Source: Enterobacteriaceae bacterium B14 (GTDB lineage Bacteria; Pseudomonadota; Gammaproteobacteria; Enterobacterales; Enterobacteriaceae). From it: a stretch of 64,000 nucleotides of DNA. The notes beneath the pieces are model-generated. The model was not told the origin of the DNA. It ran no database searches and saw nothing but the letters and a program-made list of their open reading frames with translations. The DNA is taken from NCBI GenBank assembly GCA_000307305.1, contig DF158884.1:1-64000 (forward strand), given 5' to 3'. The stretch's first letter is position 1; every line of letters starts with the position of its first letter. The position numbers and the translations under genes are program-made. Below, piece after piece: positions 38,888 to 49,095 of the stretch.

Positions 38888-39657
38888 TATTCACCCCCTC
38901 CCAATGTGCCGCTGTACTGTATTCGCTCACCAAACTGCCAACGGCGGCGGTCCAATGGATCGTCTGTACGAACCTGAGACAGCGAAGCGTCGATCTCGAC
39001 ATTCTCGCTCTGTTCCCAGTAGCAGATGTCCGAACTCTCCATGAGCTTATGAAGATCTAAACCCCCCTCCTCGCCACTCTGGTTAGACAGTGCTTTTAGT
39101 TTGTCCGTAAACACTGTTTCAGCCTGTATAAAGGCTGTGGCCAGTGAGCCTTCGATCACCTGCGGCGAAAGTGGCAAAGCCAGTGGGCAACTTTTTCTCC
39201 CCAAATAGAGTGAGAAAACAGGACTCTCTAACGCGTTTGCCAGTTGAGCCAAACTCACCGGAGCACCCGCTAAGGCGCTAATCGCTACGTGATAATAGGC
39301 ATCACAACGGTAGTCGCGTGTCGAGAGAACCGTTTCTAATGCATGCTTCGGCTCTTTGCACAGCTCATCACGGCGGGTATAACGCACCCGTTTTTTATTC
39401 TCTCTTGGCATTTGGATGGTGTGGTAGTCACTCAACCACGTCTCTTGCTTCCCCATAGGGCGTACAGCAACTTGATAGTGGCTGTAAAACTCAGCTAAAC
39501 GCGCATCCTCTTCACGTTTAATCCCCAGCGCAGCGGTTAGTAACCCCAATAGGGCAGAACGACTAGGGATCTTCGACGTATGGCGCATCTCACCAACGGC
39601 AGGCTCCCCCCAAGACACCAACGGCGCATAAAGCTGAAATACCAAATATTGGGACAT
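38887..39657 (-). CDS. cas5e: Cascade subunit Cas5e
   Basis: 256-aa Cas5e (CasD), which caps the crRNA 5' handle. Matches: YLVFQLYAPLVSWGEPAVGEMRHT, PSRSALLGLLTAALGIKREE, and the middle VLSTRDYRCDAYYHVA. Sits between cas7e and cas6e. Confidence 0.95.
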   Translation of the reverse strand: MSQYLVFQLYAPLVSWGEPAVGEMRHTSKIPSRSALLGLLTAALGIKREEDARLAEFYSHYQVAVRPMGKQETWLSDYHTIQMPRENKKRVRYTRRDELCKEPKHALETVLSTRDYRCDAYYHVAISALAGAPVSLAQLANALESPVFSLYLGRKSCPLALPLSPQVIEGSLATAFIQAETVFTDKLKALSNQSGEEGGLDLHKLMESSDICYWEQSENVEIDASLSQVRTDDPLDRRRWQFGERIQYSGTLGGGE

Positions 39658-39668
39658 CGTTTTTCCCC

Positions 39669-40733
39669 TTATTGGCTAACAAAATCCAGAATCGCCGATA
39701 GCGAGCCTTCACCCTGATCTACGTTCAGTTCACACGCCGTCTCAGCACATTTGCCATAGACCGCATCGAACTTATCCCGCTGCTGTTGCAGTACTTCAAT
39801 CGCCTGACCCAGTTGATCCTGTGGAAACACGGGCTTGAAGAAGGCGACAGAAAGGGCGCGCGGCTGTCTGGTGCCTCGCTCGGCTAAAACATAAGAGGCG
39901 TAAGCGCGGGAGGCAAAGCTGTTTTGCTTACCGTTTGGTGAAACAGTGAGTGCCGTTTCGGTTAACGCACGCAGCGTTTTTTGCACCAGCGCTTCATCAC
40001 CGTTTAGACTCTCTAACAGTTGGTCGCGGTTAATGCAGATATAGCCGTAGAACAACGCAGAGGCGAACGCGGTTTCCCCCATATGGGCCGAGCCAGATTC
40101 CTCATTGGATTGGAGATCGTCTACGGCAGTGAAGAAATCATCCTCGACGGTAACGGCACTCACACCTAGTGCATGCGCTACTTGGCAAGCTGCCTCGATA
40201 TTAAACTCTGGGCTGGAAGCCAACATACGGCCAAATAGGGCGATATCAACACTCATGCTTTCATTGCGCAGAAGCTTTAGCTCCTCGCTGGTTGGCTCGC
40301 GATTTTCTTCTGCTAATGTCGCAATAAGCTGGTTGATCAACGCTTGTTCATGATGGCTGATATGGACGATCTGTTCGGTTTCTAGATTCTCTGTTTCATT
40401 CTTTTCTTTACTCTCACTTTTACGCTTACCGAACTGATCGACAATCTTCTGCGTTACCTCTTTGGCAAGCTTATCTTTCATTCCCGCCGCAATCAGTGCG
40501 CGATAGGTGATAGGCCCTAACAGACGAGTACGTTTACCCGTGTGTTCACTCAATGCAGATTCGAACACTTCTGACGTGCGCCATGCACGCTTCAGGCTTT
40601 GCGAAGAGACTCTTAAACGCTCATATCCCCCCATAATGGCGGTTTTCGGCCTGCCAGTATCATCGCGGTTTAGGTTAGAGGGCGCGTAGGCGGTTAATAG
40701 ATGAAGTTGGATAAATGTTGTCATGTTCGTCAT
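39669..40733 (-). CDS. cas7e: Cascade backbone subunit Cas7e
   Basis: 354-aa Cas7e (CasC/Cse4), six copies of which form the crRNA-binding backbone. N-terminal FIQLHLLTAYAPSNLNRDDTGRPK and RLRVSSQSLKRAWR are diagnostic; the C-terminal ADERGTRQPRAL-like stretch (LAERGTRQPRALSVAF) is also typical. Confidence 0.96.
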   Translation of the reverse strand: MTNMTTFIQLHLLTAYAPSNLNRDDTGRPKTAIMGGYERLRVSSQSLKRAWRTSEVFESALSEHTGKRTRLLGPITYRALIAAGMKDKLAKEVTQKIVDQFGKRKSESKEKNETENLETEQIVHISHHEQALINQLIATLAEENREPTSEELKLLRNESMSVDIALFGRMLASSPEFNIEAACQVAHALGVSAVTVEDDFFTAVDDLQSNEESGSAHMGETAFASALFYGYICINRDQLLESLNGDEALVQKTLRALTETALTVSPNGKQNSFASRAYASYVLAERGTRQPRALSVAFFKPVFPQDQLGQAIEVLQQQRDKFDAVYGKCAETACELNVDQGEGSLSAILDFVSQ

Positions 40734-40740
40734 TCCTTAA

Positions 40741-41337
40741 TTATTGAGTCGCCTGAAAGTATTCACATGCCCAGCGCACAGCAAGGCGTTCGAAAGGTTT
40801 AGTGCTAGGAGAACGATGTGCTAATTTCGCCTGATACTCTCGCATCCACAGAAAGATGCCATCGGCGAGAGAAAGAAGATTTACACCGCTATCACCTCTA
40901 ATTTTTACGGCACGAATGAGTTGACGGGAGAACTCTTCCGGCGTTGCCGAGCGCAGCAAGCGGTTAAAGCGAAGCTCTGATAAGCAAGGGCGATCGCTAC
41001 TCACTTTCTCCCCAAGTTGAGCAGCAAAGCTCTTCTTCGTATTGTTGCTTTTCACATACACGGCGACAGAGGTAAAAATAGCCAGTGCAAGTTGATCGCT
41101 TTCGCTACGCTCCAAATCAACCAATGTACCCAGTTTCTTCGCCAAATAACGATAGCCGCCACAAACCAGTGCATCCCAAGGGTCAGAGATACGGCGTAGT
41201 TTTGCCCGTTCTGCCCTGCCGTTGATATACACCCCTTTATCGCTGTTATCTCTGTCTTGCAATATGCCAAACCATTGAGCGATCTCTTTGCCAATGCCGT
41301 CATTGCGCAAGATCACTTCGTTTGTTGTATTAGACAC
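40741..41337 (-). CDS. cse2: Cascade small subunit Cas11 (Cse2/CasB)
   Basis: 198-aa helical small subunit, slightly longer than the E. coli protein (160 aa). Recognisable segments: GRAERAKLRRISDPWDAL and the C-terminal RLAVRWACEYFQA. Overlaps the cas8e stop by 8 bp, so it is translationally coupled. Confidence 0.93.
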   Translation of the reverse strand: MSNTTNEVILRNDGIGKEIAQWFGILQDRDNSDKGVYINGRAERAKLRRISDPWDALVCGGYRYLAKKLGTLVDLERSESDQLALAIFTSVAVYVKSNNTKKSFAAQLGEKVSSDRPCLSELRFNRLLRSATPEEFSRQLIRAVKIRGDSGVNLLSLADGIFLWMREYQAKLAHRSPSTKPFERLAVRWACEYFQATQ

Positions 41338-42892
41338 TCGCTACCTCCTCACGATCCTTCGTTATCTCTTTCAAGGTTTTGTAGGATTTCAATTTATAGA
41401 AATTGGCTGTTAGCCGTTTACGCGCCGTGACTTCCCGCTCCAAGTTATTAGGGTTATCAGGGTGGGAAAAGATGCGTAAGTCGTAGACAGCAAGCACATA
41501 GCGGTGGAGCGAAGAGATCCACGTTACTAACGCTGCCACACTGTTCTCTTTGGAAAGCAGTGAATGCAGTAGCTGGCTAAAATAGATTTCTGTCTCTTGC
41601 CAATAGGCTCTATCGATGGCGCTAAAATCCCCTCGTGCATATTTGGGGCTTTCGAACCAAGCGTCTCTTAACGCACTTCTTAAGATCGGAAGCGTCTCCG
41701 CTGCCAGTGCAACGGCTACAGAGAGATCATAATCCAACGCAGCTGCATCCTCAGAGGAGAGCGCAGAAATAGGAATTCGGTGTTCATACCAGCAACGGGC
41801 CTTCATATTGTCCATATCAAAGGCAAAGCACCATAGCCCCATTTTTACACCTAACGCGCTATGATCCCTCTCAGCATTTACCTGCACAATCTTTGCCGGA
41901 TACTGTTCATTGCCATTGTTTTGGCCCCGTAGTATCAGCCCGAGCCAATCTTTATAAGCGAGGCCACCTGGTTGCCCTTTTACGGAGAGCATAGGGGCCT
42001 GCTCATCTTTCAATGCCTTGCGGTATGGCGTTAGAGGATGTAGCCATCCGTCATACTGCACGCCGTAGTTTTTGGTGCGATAGTGGGTAAAAAGCACATC
42101 ACTCTGTTCACCACAGAGATCACATTGGCCTTCACGAACAGAACCAAAATCCAGCCCGATTCTGCGCGGCATTCCCCAGTAAGCTTGTAATTTATTGGCA
42201 CTCTCTGGCGTGACAGGCTTGCCCGTTTTATCACTCACTCGCGTCTCTGCCAGCCAAGGGAAAACCTGTTTGTCACATGTACCGATGGACATATCCTCTT
42301 GGGACAAAACATTGAGCCACAGCTTGCACCATAGCGATTTATCGTCACTCAGTGGCATGACCAGCGTCGTCATCGGGCCACCACCGCGCATACCAGTGCG
42401 GTGTCCTTGTCCACCAGAAGGAGCATTAGTTTGTAGAGTAAACAAGGCCATCGCGGCACAGTGTGGACACATGGCACTGACAACACCGCGTTTCACAAAG
42501 TGGTCTTTATTCAGCTTTAGTGTATTGCCCCCCGGCGCATCAATCAGCAAACCCGAGATAGGAACCAAGTCGCCGTCTAGCTCGCTAAAATCCTGCATAA
42601 ATGCGGGTTTTTCTTCACCAAACTGCATAGCAGGGGCAAGTTTAGAAAGCGCCTCTTGCAATACTTCACCCTGTACACCATTTAGCGTCTCCTCCCACTC
42701 TTCCTCACCTTCTGGAGAAAATGCAGTTTGCAGCAAGCCAATTAAAAATTGATACGCCGCCCCCTGAAAATCAGGGCGAGGGTAGGCAAGATCGAGAATC
42801 TCCGGCTCCACCATTTGCCAAGGCGCTATCTTGCCAACGCTGCCGTCTCGGTATTTCACCGGTAACCACTGCTCTGTAAGCAAAGAAAACAT
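41330..42892 (-). CDS. cse1: Cascade large subunit Cas8e (Cse1/CasA)
   Basis: 520-aa large subunit that recognises the PAM. N-terminal FSLLTEQWLPVKYRDG, the zinc-type CPHCAAM and CDLCGEQSD segments, and GGQGHRTGMRGGGPMTTLV match Cse1. Starts after AGGAG; the Cascade operon promoter may lie in the 69-bp gap after cas3. Confidence 0.96.
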   Translation of the reverse strand: MFSLLTEQWLPVKYRDGSVGKIAPWQMVEPEILDLAYPRPDFQGAAYQFLIGLLQTAFSPEGEEEWEETLNGVQGEVLQEALSKLAPAMQFGEEKPAFMQDFSELDGDLVPISGLLIDAPGGNTLKLNKDHFVKRGVVSAMCPHCAAMALFTLQTNAPSGGQGHRTGMRGGGPMTTLVMPLSDDKSLWCKLWLNVLSQEDMSIGTCDKQVFPWLAETRVSDKTGKPVTPESANKLQAYWGMPRRIGLDFGSVREGQCDLCGEQSDVLFTHYRTKNYGVQYDGWLHPLTPYRKALKDEQAPMLSVKGQPGGLAYKDWLGLILRGQNNGNEQYPAKIVQVNAERDHSALGVKMGLWCFAFDMDNMKARCWYEHRIPISALSSEDAAALDYDLSVAVALAAETLPILRSALRDAWFESPKYARGDFSAIDRAYWQETEIYFSQLLHSLLSKENSVAALVTWISSLHRYVLAVYDLRIFSHPDNPNNLEREVTARKRLTANFYKLKSYKTLKEITKDREEVASV

Positions 42893-42925
42893 AACTTCTC
42901 CTAAGTCACCTTATCTCCGTCAACT

Positions 42926-42956
42926 TTCCGTTGCAGGCTCGTGGGCTGCAACGGAA
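42926..42956. terminator. 11-bp perfect stem-loop between cas3 and cas8e
   Basis: TTCCGTTGCAG pairs with CTGCAACGGAA around a 9-nt loop, filling the 69-bp cas3-cas8e gap. No T-run on either strand. It may partly separate cas3 from the Cascade operon. Confidence 0.5.
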
Positions 42957-42961
42957 GTTAT

Positions 42962-45697
42962 TTAAGATATCGTTCGCTGAAGTAACGCTATCAGCCCCAT
43001 ATCCTTCGAATAAAACGCCGATGCTTTCCCCGGTCTTAGTAGTGCCACCACGGCATCATTCCGACGTAACATCTTTTGTAACTGTTCTAACTCCGCCCCT
43101 TCTAAGAGTGGAATATCTGCGCGATTGTTTTGCCACCAGACCTCCCTCACCTGAACTCGGCTCATCTCCCACGGGAAATTCACCTCACCCGCATAAGGCA
43201 TGATGGGTTCACCCTCTGTTGCCCATGCAAAATAGAGGTCTTTCGAGGCTTCACTCAAGCGAGTGGATATCTCGATCTCTTCTCTCCACCCTGTGTTACT
43301 CGATTTAGCACAGTAGCCTTGATCTAAAACCAGCGCGTTCTGTTCTGCGGCGGCGCGTTCGCTCATCTGCTTGCCCATCGCATTGTGTTCAGCGCGCTGG
43401 AGTGATGAAGGTGTAGGAATCGTGGCATCGCCCTCATAGACACCATCGACCAGCGCCCTCGCCTCTTCCGGCATCTTGATATGCCCTAGCTGACGTAAAA
43501 TAAATTGAGTTCGCCATAACAGCGCGTGATCGGCATAGACAAAACCGCTGTTGCGCAGTTCGCCGTTGATCCAATTTGAATCAGGTGTGTCGCTCCATTC
43601 AGGGGCTAAGACGTAGAGTTCAGGCGGTGCTCGTTCATCGCATAACGGCTGTGGGGAATCTGACGATTTACGATTGCCATTGGCATCGCGAATATGTCGC
43701 TGTAACCGGCCCGCCCGCTGGATCAGTAAATCAACGGGAGCGATATCGCTAATCATCATGTCGAGATCGATATCTAGTGATTGCTCGATAACTTGAGTCG
43801 CAATCAGCACCCTTCCCTTGCGGGTTTCCGATGAAGATTGGCTACCAAACCACGACAGCGATTTATTCTCGATATCCACTCGGTCACAGAACGCAAAGCG
43901 GCTGTGAAACAGTAATAGATCCTCATTCGGCATCCATACTGCTTGTTTTAGCTGTTGATAGAGCTGGATGGCATCGTCTACCGAGTTAATAATCCAACAG
44001 ATACAGAGGCCAGATTCAACCGCCTGTTTTATGAGCGTAATACCCTGCTGACGCTGAGTCAGCCAGCGTACGCCAACCGTGCGGCGCACTTCTTCACGCG
44101 TCGCTAGGCTCAACTCTTCCACTCGTTCTGCCGACAGATGCGTCCACCACGGATAGGTCGCGTCAACATTGAGCGTCGGCATCTCCCCCTGACACCCTTT
44201 GCGAAAAGCATTGCACAGTTTTTCGCGCAGGGAGAACGGCAGAGTCGCCGTCAGCACAATAATGCTGCCGCCCTGCGAGGCATGAAGATAGATCAGTTTT
44301 TCCAATAGCCGCGACATGTAAGCATCGTAAGCGTGTACTTCATCCAGAATCAGAATCTTGTTACACAGGCCCAATATGCGCAGGGTTTGGTGCTTAAACG
44401 GCAAGGCTGCCATCAATGCTTGATCCAGCGTGCCGACGCCGATATCAGCAAGCAACGCCTTCTTTCTAGAGTCGGCAAACCAGCGATTACATTCACTGCC
44501 AGCACTCTGCTCGTCTAAAGCGTAGTTTTCCTGCCCCTGATTCTCTTCTGTCCACACCGATTGGCTAAACGCCTCAGACATGTGTCTCGCACCATGTGCA
44601 AGAATCAGCGATGGTCGAGAATGGGGTTGGTAAAGCGCATGGTAGGCCGTCGCTAAACGCATATACATGGCATTTGCCGTCGCCATGGTGGGTAGGCCAA
44701 GATAGATACCTTTACCTTTGCCTTCAGACATTAATCGGTGCGCCAGTATCATAGCGGCTTCGGTTTTCCCTGCTCCCGTCACATCTTCCAAAATAAACAT
44801 CTGCGCACCGGATGAGGAGAGATCTTGCTCCAACGCTTGTTGCTGTAACGGTGTCGGCTGCTGAATAAAAGGAAACAAGTCTTGATGAGAGTGAAAAGGC
44901 AGGACATCGGGCGTCGGTGGCAGCTGAGTGATGGCCTCTTCTGCCTTAGGTAGTGCCATCGCCTGCCAATAATCTGTCAGTGGCATCTTCTCTGCACAGA
45001 GTGGGAAATAGGTTTGATTCGAGCCTAACCAATCCGCCAATACTGTTAGGCCAGCCAGTAACCAACTTTGCTGTTTTAGCTCAGCCCGCCAAGACTTAGT
45101 TGCAAAACAATCTGGCAGTGTCTCAAAAGGAAAGATGGTCTTTAATGCCAAAAAATAATCCACCACCGCGAGCTTATCGCTGCCATCAAACGCACGAACG
45201 CCATCATGTTCATCGGGAGTGGGAGGTTTGCCGTGGTGCCCTGTGACAATTTGCAGCCACATATCCAGTGCATAAGTCGTCCCCGAAAGATCATCCGCAG
45301 CGGGGAACAATGCAAGGCTGCCTGACTTCCACTCACTTCGAAGATATCGCTGCCACAGCCAGTAACCTAAATTATCGTGCTTGGTGGTGTAGGCTTTGCC
45401 ATTAAGCGGCGTGACCAGATCAGGGCTGGTATGGGGATAAAGCTGCTGGAAACCGCGGGCAAATTTGCCGATATCGTGAAGGGCAAGAAAGTAGGCAAAC
45501 CATAGTGCCCCCTCTTCTCCTTCTAATCCAAGGGAGACGAGAATATCCGCAGCCTGAAAACGGTTTTGCTTCACCATATGGTAGCCACAAGCGGCTACAT
45601 CGAGGCAGTGATAAGGTAAAAGGTGATAATCATCGCTGTTTGGATCTTTACTGCGGTTAGTTTTTCCCCAGTAGTGGAGGTATTGCCCTACATCCAT
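42962..45697 (-). CDS. cas3: CRISPR helicase-nuclease Cas3
   Basis: 911-aa single-strand nuclease/helicase recruited by Cascade. The HD domain has H74-D75 in LALHDIGKFA. Helicase motifs: Walker A in DVTGAGKTEAAMI, DEVH in LILDEVHAYDAYM, TATLP, and ATQVIEQSLDID with QRAGRLQRH near the end. Intact, with the usual family length. It is first in the minus-strand cas block, so the whole locus looks functional. Confidence 0.97.
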   Translation of the reverse strand: MDVGQYLHYWGKTNRSKDPNSDDYHLLPYHCLDVAACGYHMVKQNRFQAADILVSLGLEGEEGALWFAYFLALHDIGKFARGFQQLYPHTSPDLVTPLNGKAYTTKHDNLGYWLWQRYLRSEWKSGSLALFPAADDLSGTTYALDMWLQIVTGHHGKPPTPDEHDGVRAFDGSDKLAVVDYFLALKTIFPFETLPDCFATKSWRAELKQQSWLLAGLTVLADWLGSNQTYFPLCAEKMPLTDYWQAMALPKAEEAITQLPPTPDVLPFHSHQDLFPFIQQPTPLQQQALEQDLSSSGAQMFILEDVTGAGKTEAAMILAHRLMSEGKGKGIYLGLPTMATANAMYMRLATAYHALYQPHSRPSLILAHGARHMSEAFSQSVWTEENQGQENYALDEQSAGSECNRWFADSRKKALLADIGVGTLDQALMAALPFKHQTLRILGLCNKILILDEVHAYDAYMSRLLEKLIYLHASQGGSIIVLTATLPFSLREKLCNAFRKGCQGEMPTLNVDATYPWWTHLSAERVEELSLATREEVRRTVGVRWLTQRQQGITLIKQAVESGLCICWIINSVDDAIQLYQQLKQAVWMPNEDLLLFHSRFAFCDRVDIENKSLSWFGSQSSSETRKGRVLIATQVIEQSLDIDLDMMISDIAPVDLLIQRAGRLQRHIRDANGNRKSSDSPQPLCDERAPPELYVLAPEWSDTPDSNWINGELRNSGFVYADHALLWRTQFILRQLGHIKMPEEARALVDGVYEGDATIPTPSSLQRAEHNAMGKQMSERAAAEQNALVLDQGYCAKSSNTGWREEIEISTRLSEASKDLYFAWATEGEPIMPYAGEVNFPWEMSRVQVREVWWQNNRADIPLLEGAELEQLQKMLRRNDAVVALLRPGKASAFYSKDMGLIALLQRTIS

Positions 45698-45955
45698 GCT
45701 GTTGAACCTAATACGAAAATTGTAACGAGCAGCATAAACGATCTATCGAAGAGATATCTCTGTTTGTATCACAAAACAATAACAATAGGCATGAGATTTT
45801 TCACTAATCATTTACAGAATAAATAATTGGTTTCTTATAACAAAAGGAAATTTAAGGTGGGGGATAGAAAAATAAGCTGTATTGAATATGCCATCAGGAA
45901 AGATATGTTAGCGAGCCAAGCCAGCCCGCCACATGCAGAAATAACGTTTTAAAAC

Positions 45956-46573
45956 CTACAACAATGCTGATAACGCCTTAGCATTCGCTGCCTTATCGCA
46001 CCCTTCAAATAACCCTCTCCCCACCACAACTGCGTCATTTTCAGCACCGCGCAGTGCTGCAAAGTGTTCAGGTTTCATACCGCCATCGACGACAACGGGT
46101 AGGTGGGCAGGAAGTTGGTGTGTTCTCTCTAATACCTGAGGGCAGAATTCACCGCCGCCAGCGGGAGCCGCCAGCAATAGCACGCCATCTATCTTATCCA
46201 GCCAAGGTGTTAGCTCATCAATAGAGGTATCGGGTTTTAGCGCCAGATAAGCCTGCGAGCCACACTGGCGGATCTCTTCGATCAGCGCCACAGGATCTTG
46301 GCAAGCTTCTAGGTGAAAGGCGACCCAGCGAGCACCCAACGAGGCAAAATGTGGCCCCCAGATATCAGGGTTGCTCACCATAATATGCACGTCGATAGGG
46401 AGTGTACTGGCCTGTTTCAGGCTATTAAACAGCAGTGGATTGAGGCCAAATGCGGGGGCGAAGTGGCCATCCATAATATCGAAATGCAGGGAATCCAGAT
46501 AAGGCAGGAGTGGCTCTAGGTCCTCCATGATCATCAACTGTTCAGCGGCATATACGCTGGCTGAAAGTTTCAT
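45956..46573 (-). CDS. Ribulose-/allulose-phosphate 3-epimerase family protein
   Basis: 205-aa TIM barrel of the Rpe/AlsE family. Metal and catalytic residues: Ser in KLSASV, His/Asp in SLHFDIMDGHFAPAFG, HIMV, and VVVDGGMKPEH with the second catalytic Asp. Its divergence from housekeeping Rpe and its place as last gene of a sugar operon suggest it epimerises an unusual ketose phosphate (allulose-6-P or ribulose-5-P). Overlaps the ABC ATPase by 4 bp. Confidence 0.82.
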   Translation of the reverse strand: MKLSASVYAAEQLMIMEDLEPLLPYLDSLHFDIMDGHFAPAFGLNPLLFNSLKQASTLPIDVHIMVSNPDIWGPHFASLGARWVAFHLEACQDPVALIEEIRQCGSQAYLALKPDTSIDELTPWLDKIDGVLLLAAPAGGGEFCPQVLERTHQLPAHLPVVVDGGMKPEHFAALRGAENDAVVVGRGLFEGCDKAANAKALSALL

Positions 46574-48102
46574 GCCGCATTCTCCCCATCATCACCCCAT
46601 GCAGCCTGACGCAATGCCGCAGGTGTCAGTTCACTGGCAGGAATAGCGACACCATCACAGCGACCGTGGCGGAAAACCAGAATACGGTCGGCAATCTCCA
46701 GCAGTTCCTCTTCTTCACTGGATACCGCCAATACGCAGCAGCCCTCATTCGCTAGATTGCGCACAATCTCATAAATATCTGCTTTGGCGCCGATATCGAC
46801 CCCTTTGGTCGGCTCATCTAGCATCACCAATTTTGCCTGTTGCCCGATAACGCGAGAGAACAACACTTTTTGCTGATTGCCACCAGAGAGAGATTGAATG
46901 GGCCCAGATAGGGTGCCGCGCGTATTCATTTTATCCAGAATACGGCTAGCGCTCTCTTCGGCTTTTCCATGGCTGACCAATAACAGGCGTTTAAAACGGT
47001 TGAGGATCGGCAATGTCGCATTGCTAAAACTGGACATCAGCGGGATAAAGCCGTCTTTCTTGCGCTCTTCCGTCAAATAGGCCACGCCTTTCTTGATAGC
47101 CTTTGCTGGGCTAGCCGCGTGGTAAGGCTCACCGCCCAGTGTAATCGTGCCGCCCGTTACTTTTTCTAAGCTGTATAGCGTTCGGCAAAAACGGGTACGC
47201 CCCGCGCCTGCCAAACCATAAATACCTAAAACTTCACCCGGCCACGCATCTAGCGAAACACCTTTTAAGCGCGAAGTTTGTAAATTCCTAACCTGTAGAT
47301 AAGGTTCGTCAGAGCGATCGATATAGCGCGCGCCCCTCTTTTCAGACGTTTTATCACCATGATTCACAGCAGCATCGCCGACGATCGCATCAATGATGTC
47401 CTGTTTAGCGATATTTCCCTGCTGGGCATGAAAAATCACTTTTCCACCGCACATTACCGTCGCTTCATCGCATACACCGAGCACTTCATCTAGCTTGTGC
47501 GAGACTAAAACCACGCCGATGTTCTTCTCTCTGGCAATGCGTTGTACTGCTTTGAGCAGCGCCTCTGCTTGTGCTCCTTCCAGCGCCGTTGTCGGTTCAT
47601 CTAAAAATAGAAAGCGTGCGTCTCGGTCTAAGTTCGCCACCACTTCCAGCATCTGTTTATCTGGGTGGGAGAGATCTTTGATTAAATCTGTTGGGGAAAG
47701 CTGAAGCTGATACTCTTTTAGCACCCGTGCCGTATGCGCTTTCATCCCATTTTCATCTAGAAAACCGTTCTTCTTAAGCTCACGTCCTAAAAAGAGGTTT
47801 TGCCAAACAGTCATGCCAGGAATAAGCCTGAGCTCTTGATAAACACAGGCTATTCCTTCGTTTAATGCATCACGAGGGGATGACAGATGAATCGCGCGAT
47901 CGCCGAGAGAGAGAGTCCCCGTATCCTGACGATTAACCCCCGCAAGAATCTTTAACAGTGTCGATTTACCCGCACCGTTATGCCCGAAAAGGCCGTGAAT
48001 CTTGCCGGGAATGACATCAAAATCAACGCCGTGCAAAACGGTTACACCAGAGAACGAAACTTTAATCTGACGTGCCCGATAACTCATATTACTGTCACCC
48101 AT
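46570..48102 (-). CDS. Sugar ABC transporter ATPase (RbsA-like, double domain)
   Basis: 510-aa fusion of two ABC domains, as in RbsA/AraG/MglA. First Walker A GHNGAGKSTLLKIL, LSHPDKQMLEVV as degenerate signature, and FLDEPTTAL as Walker B; the second half has LAGAGRTRF, LSGGNQQKV signature and MLDEPTKGVD. Energises import of the operon's sugar. A start 5 codons downstream (MSYRARQ) is possible. The minus-strand neighbours encode its binding protein and permease. Confidence 0.92.
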   Translation of the reverse strand: MGDSNMSYRARQIKVSFSGVTVLHGVDFDVIPGKIHGLFGHNGAGKSTLLKILAGVNRQDTGTLSLGDRAIHLSSPRDALNEGIACVYQELRLIPGMTVWQNLFLGRELKKNGFLDENGMKAHTARVLKEYQLQLSPTDLIKDLSHPDKQMLEVVANLDRDARFLFLDEPTTALEGAQAEALLKAVQRIAREKNIGVVLVSHKLDEVLGVCDEATVMCGGKVIFHAQQGNIAKQDIIDAIVGDAAVNHGDKTSEKRGARYIDRSDEPYLQVRNLQTSRLKGVSLDAWPGEVLGIYGLAGAGRTRFCRTLYSLEKVTGGTITLGGEPYHAASPAKAIKKGVAYLTEERKKDGFIPLMSSFSNATLPILNRFKRLLLVSHGKAEESASRILDKMNTRGTLSGPIQSLSGGNQQKVLFSRVIGQQAKLVMLDEPTKGVDIGAKADIYEIVRNLANEGCCVLAVSSEEEELLEIADRILVFRHGRCDGVAIPASELTPAALRQAAWGDDGENAA

Positions 48103-48117
48103 CGTGTTTTCCTGCCG

Positions 48118-49095
48118 TTAGTAAGCCTGATCGATAACGTCTGCTGCATTGTCCTTATTCACCAGCAAAGGCGGGCTATTCAGGATTTCAGGCAGTGTTT
48201 CCCCAGCAAAGTGCTTGCTGACGCTGTCCACTAGCAGAGAGGCCAATTTCACTGGCTCTTGGATAGCGCCCGCTTTTAATACTGAGCCGTCTTGAATGTG
48301 TTTCACACCCTCTTTATCGACAAAAGCATAAAGCTGAACTTTGCCTTTCGAGCCTAGCTGGTTAATCGCAGCAACTGAGCCTAACGCAGCCGGTTCGGTA
48401 TCGGAGAAAACGATGGTCATGTCTGGGTTACCCTGCAACATTTCCGTCGTCACCTTAAGGGAAGTGGTCTCTTCCACTTTGCCGTTAACCAACGCGACAA
48501 CTTTCAAATTAGGGTTAGAGGCAATCCCCTCTTTGAAACCATCATCACGATCAATAGAAGCGCTGGATGTTGGCTCACCTACAATCCCGATAATCGCTTT
48601 TGCATCCGGTCCTAAATCTTTTACCAATTGCTCGCCAATAAACTTACCGCCTGCTTTCTGGTCGGTTTGCACACCTTGAACCATGTGCGCACCTTGCTGT
48701 TTCATGCCCCCGGTGTCGGGCAGAATATTAATAGTAAACACAGGGATATTAGCGCGGTTAAGCTCCGACACCACAGAGACACAAGGCCCAGAGGTGATAC
48801 AGTTCACCGCCACCACATCCACTTTTTGTTGGATAAAGCTTTGTACTTGAGAAAGCTGTTTTGCATCGTCGTTATCTGCAATCGAAACTTTCACCTTAAA
48901 CCCTTTCGCAGCACCGCTCTCTTCGAAGCTCTTTTTCATGGCTACGTAATAGGGGTTCGTCAGGTTTGGCAGCGCCACACCCAGCGTTTTCTGGCCTTTG
49001 ACCGTTTCGGTTTCTGCTTCACGGTTACAGCCTGATAGGCTCAGAGCCAACAGCGTTAGCGTTGCACCCATTACCATTTTTTTATTAATTCGCAT
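48118..49095 (-). CDS. Sugar ABC transporter substrate-binding lipoprotein (RbsB-like)
   Basis: 325-aa periplasmic-binding protein of the ribose/galactose type. The signal peptide has a lipobox LSGC (Cys about residue 23), so it is likely lipid-anchored, unusual among enterobacterial sugar binders. Domain features: LGVALPNLTNPYYVAMKKSFEE and VDVVAVNCITSGP. The start follows GAAGGAGAAGG and overlaps the permease stop by 11 bp. Confidence 0.9.
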   Translation of the reverse strand: MRINKKMVMGATLTLLALSLSGCNREAETETVKGQKTLGVALPNLTNPYYVAMKKSFEESGAAKGFKVKVSIADNDDAKQLSQVQSFIQQKVDVVAVNCITSGPCVSVVSELNRANIPVFTINILPDTGGMKQQGAHMVQGVQTDQKAGGKFIGEQLVKDLGPDAKAIIGIVGEPTSSASIDRDDGFKEGIASNPNLKVVALVNGKVEETTSLKVTTEMLQGNPDMTIVFSDTEPAALGSVAAINQLGSKGKVQLYAFVDKEGVKHIQDGSVLKAGAIQEPVKLASLLVDSVSKHFAGETLPEILNSPPLLVNKDNAADVIDQAY

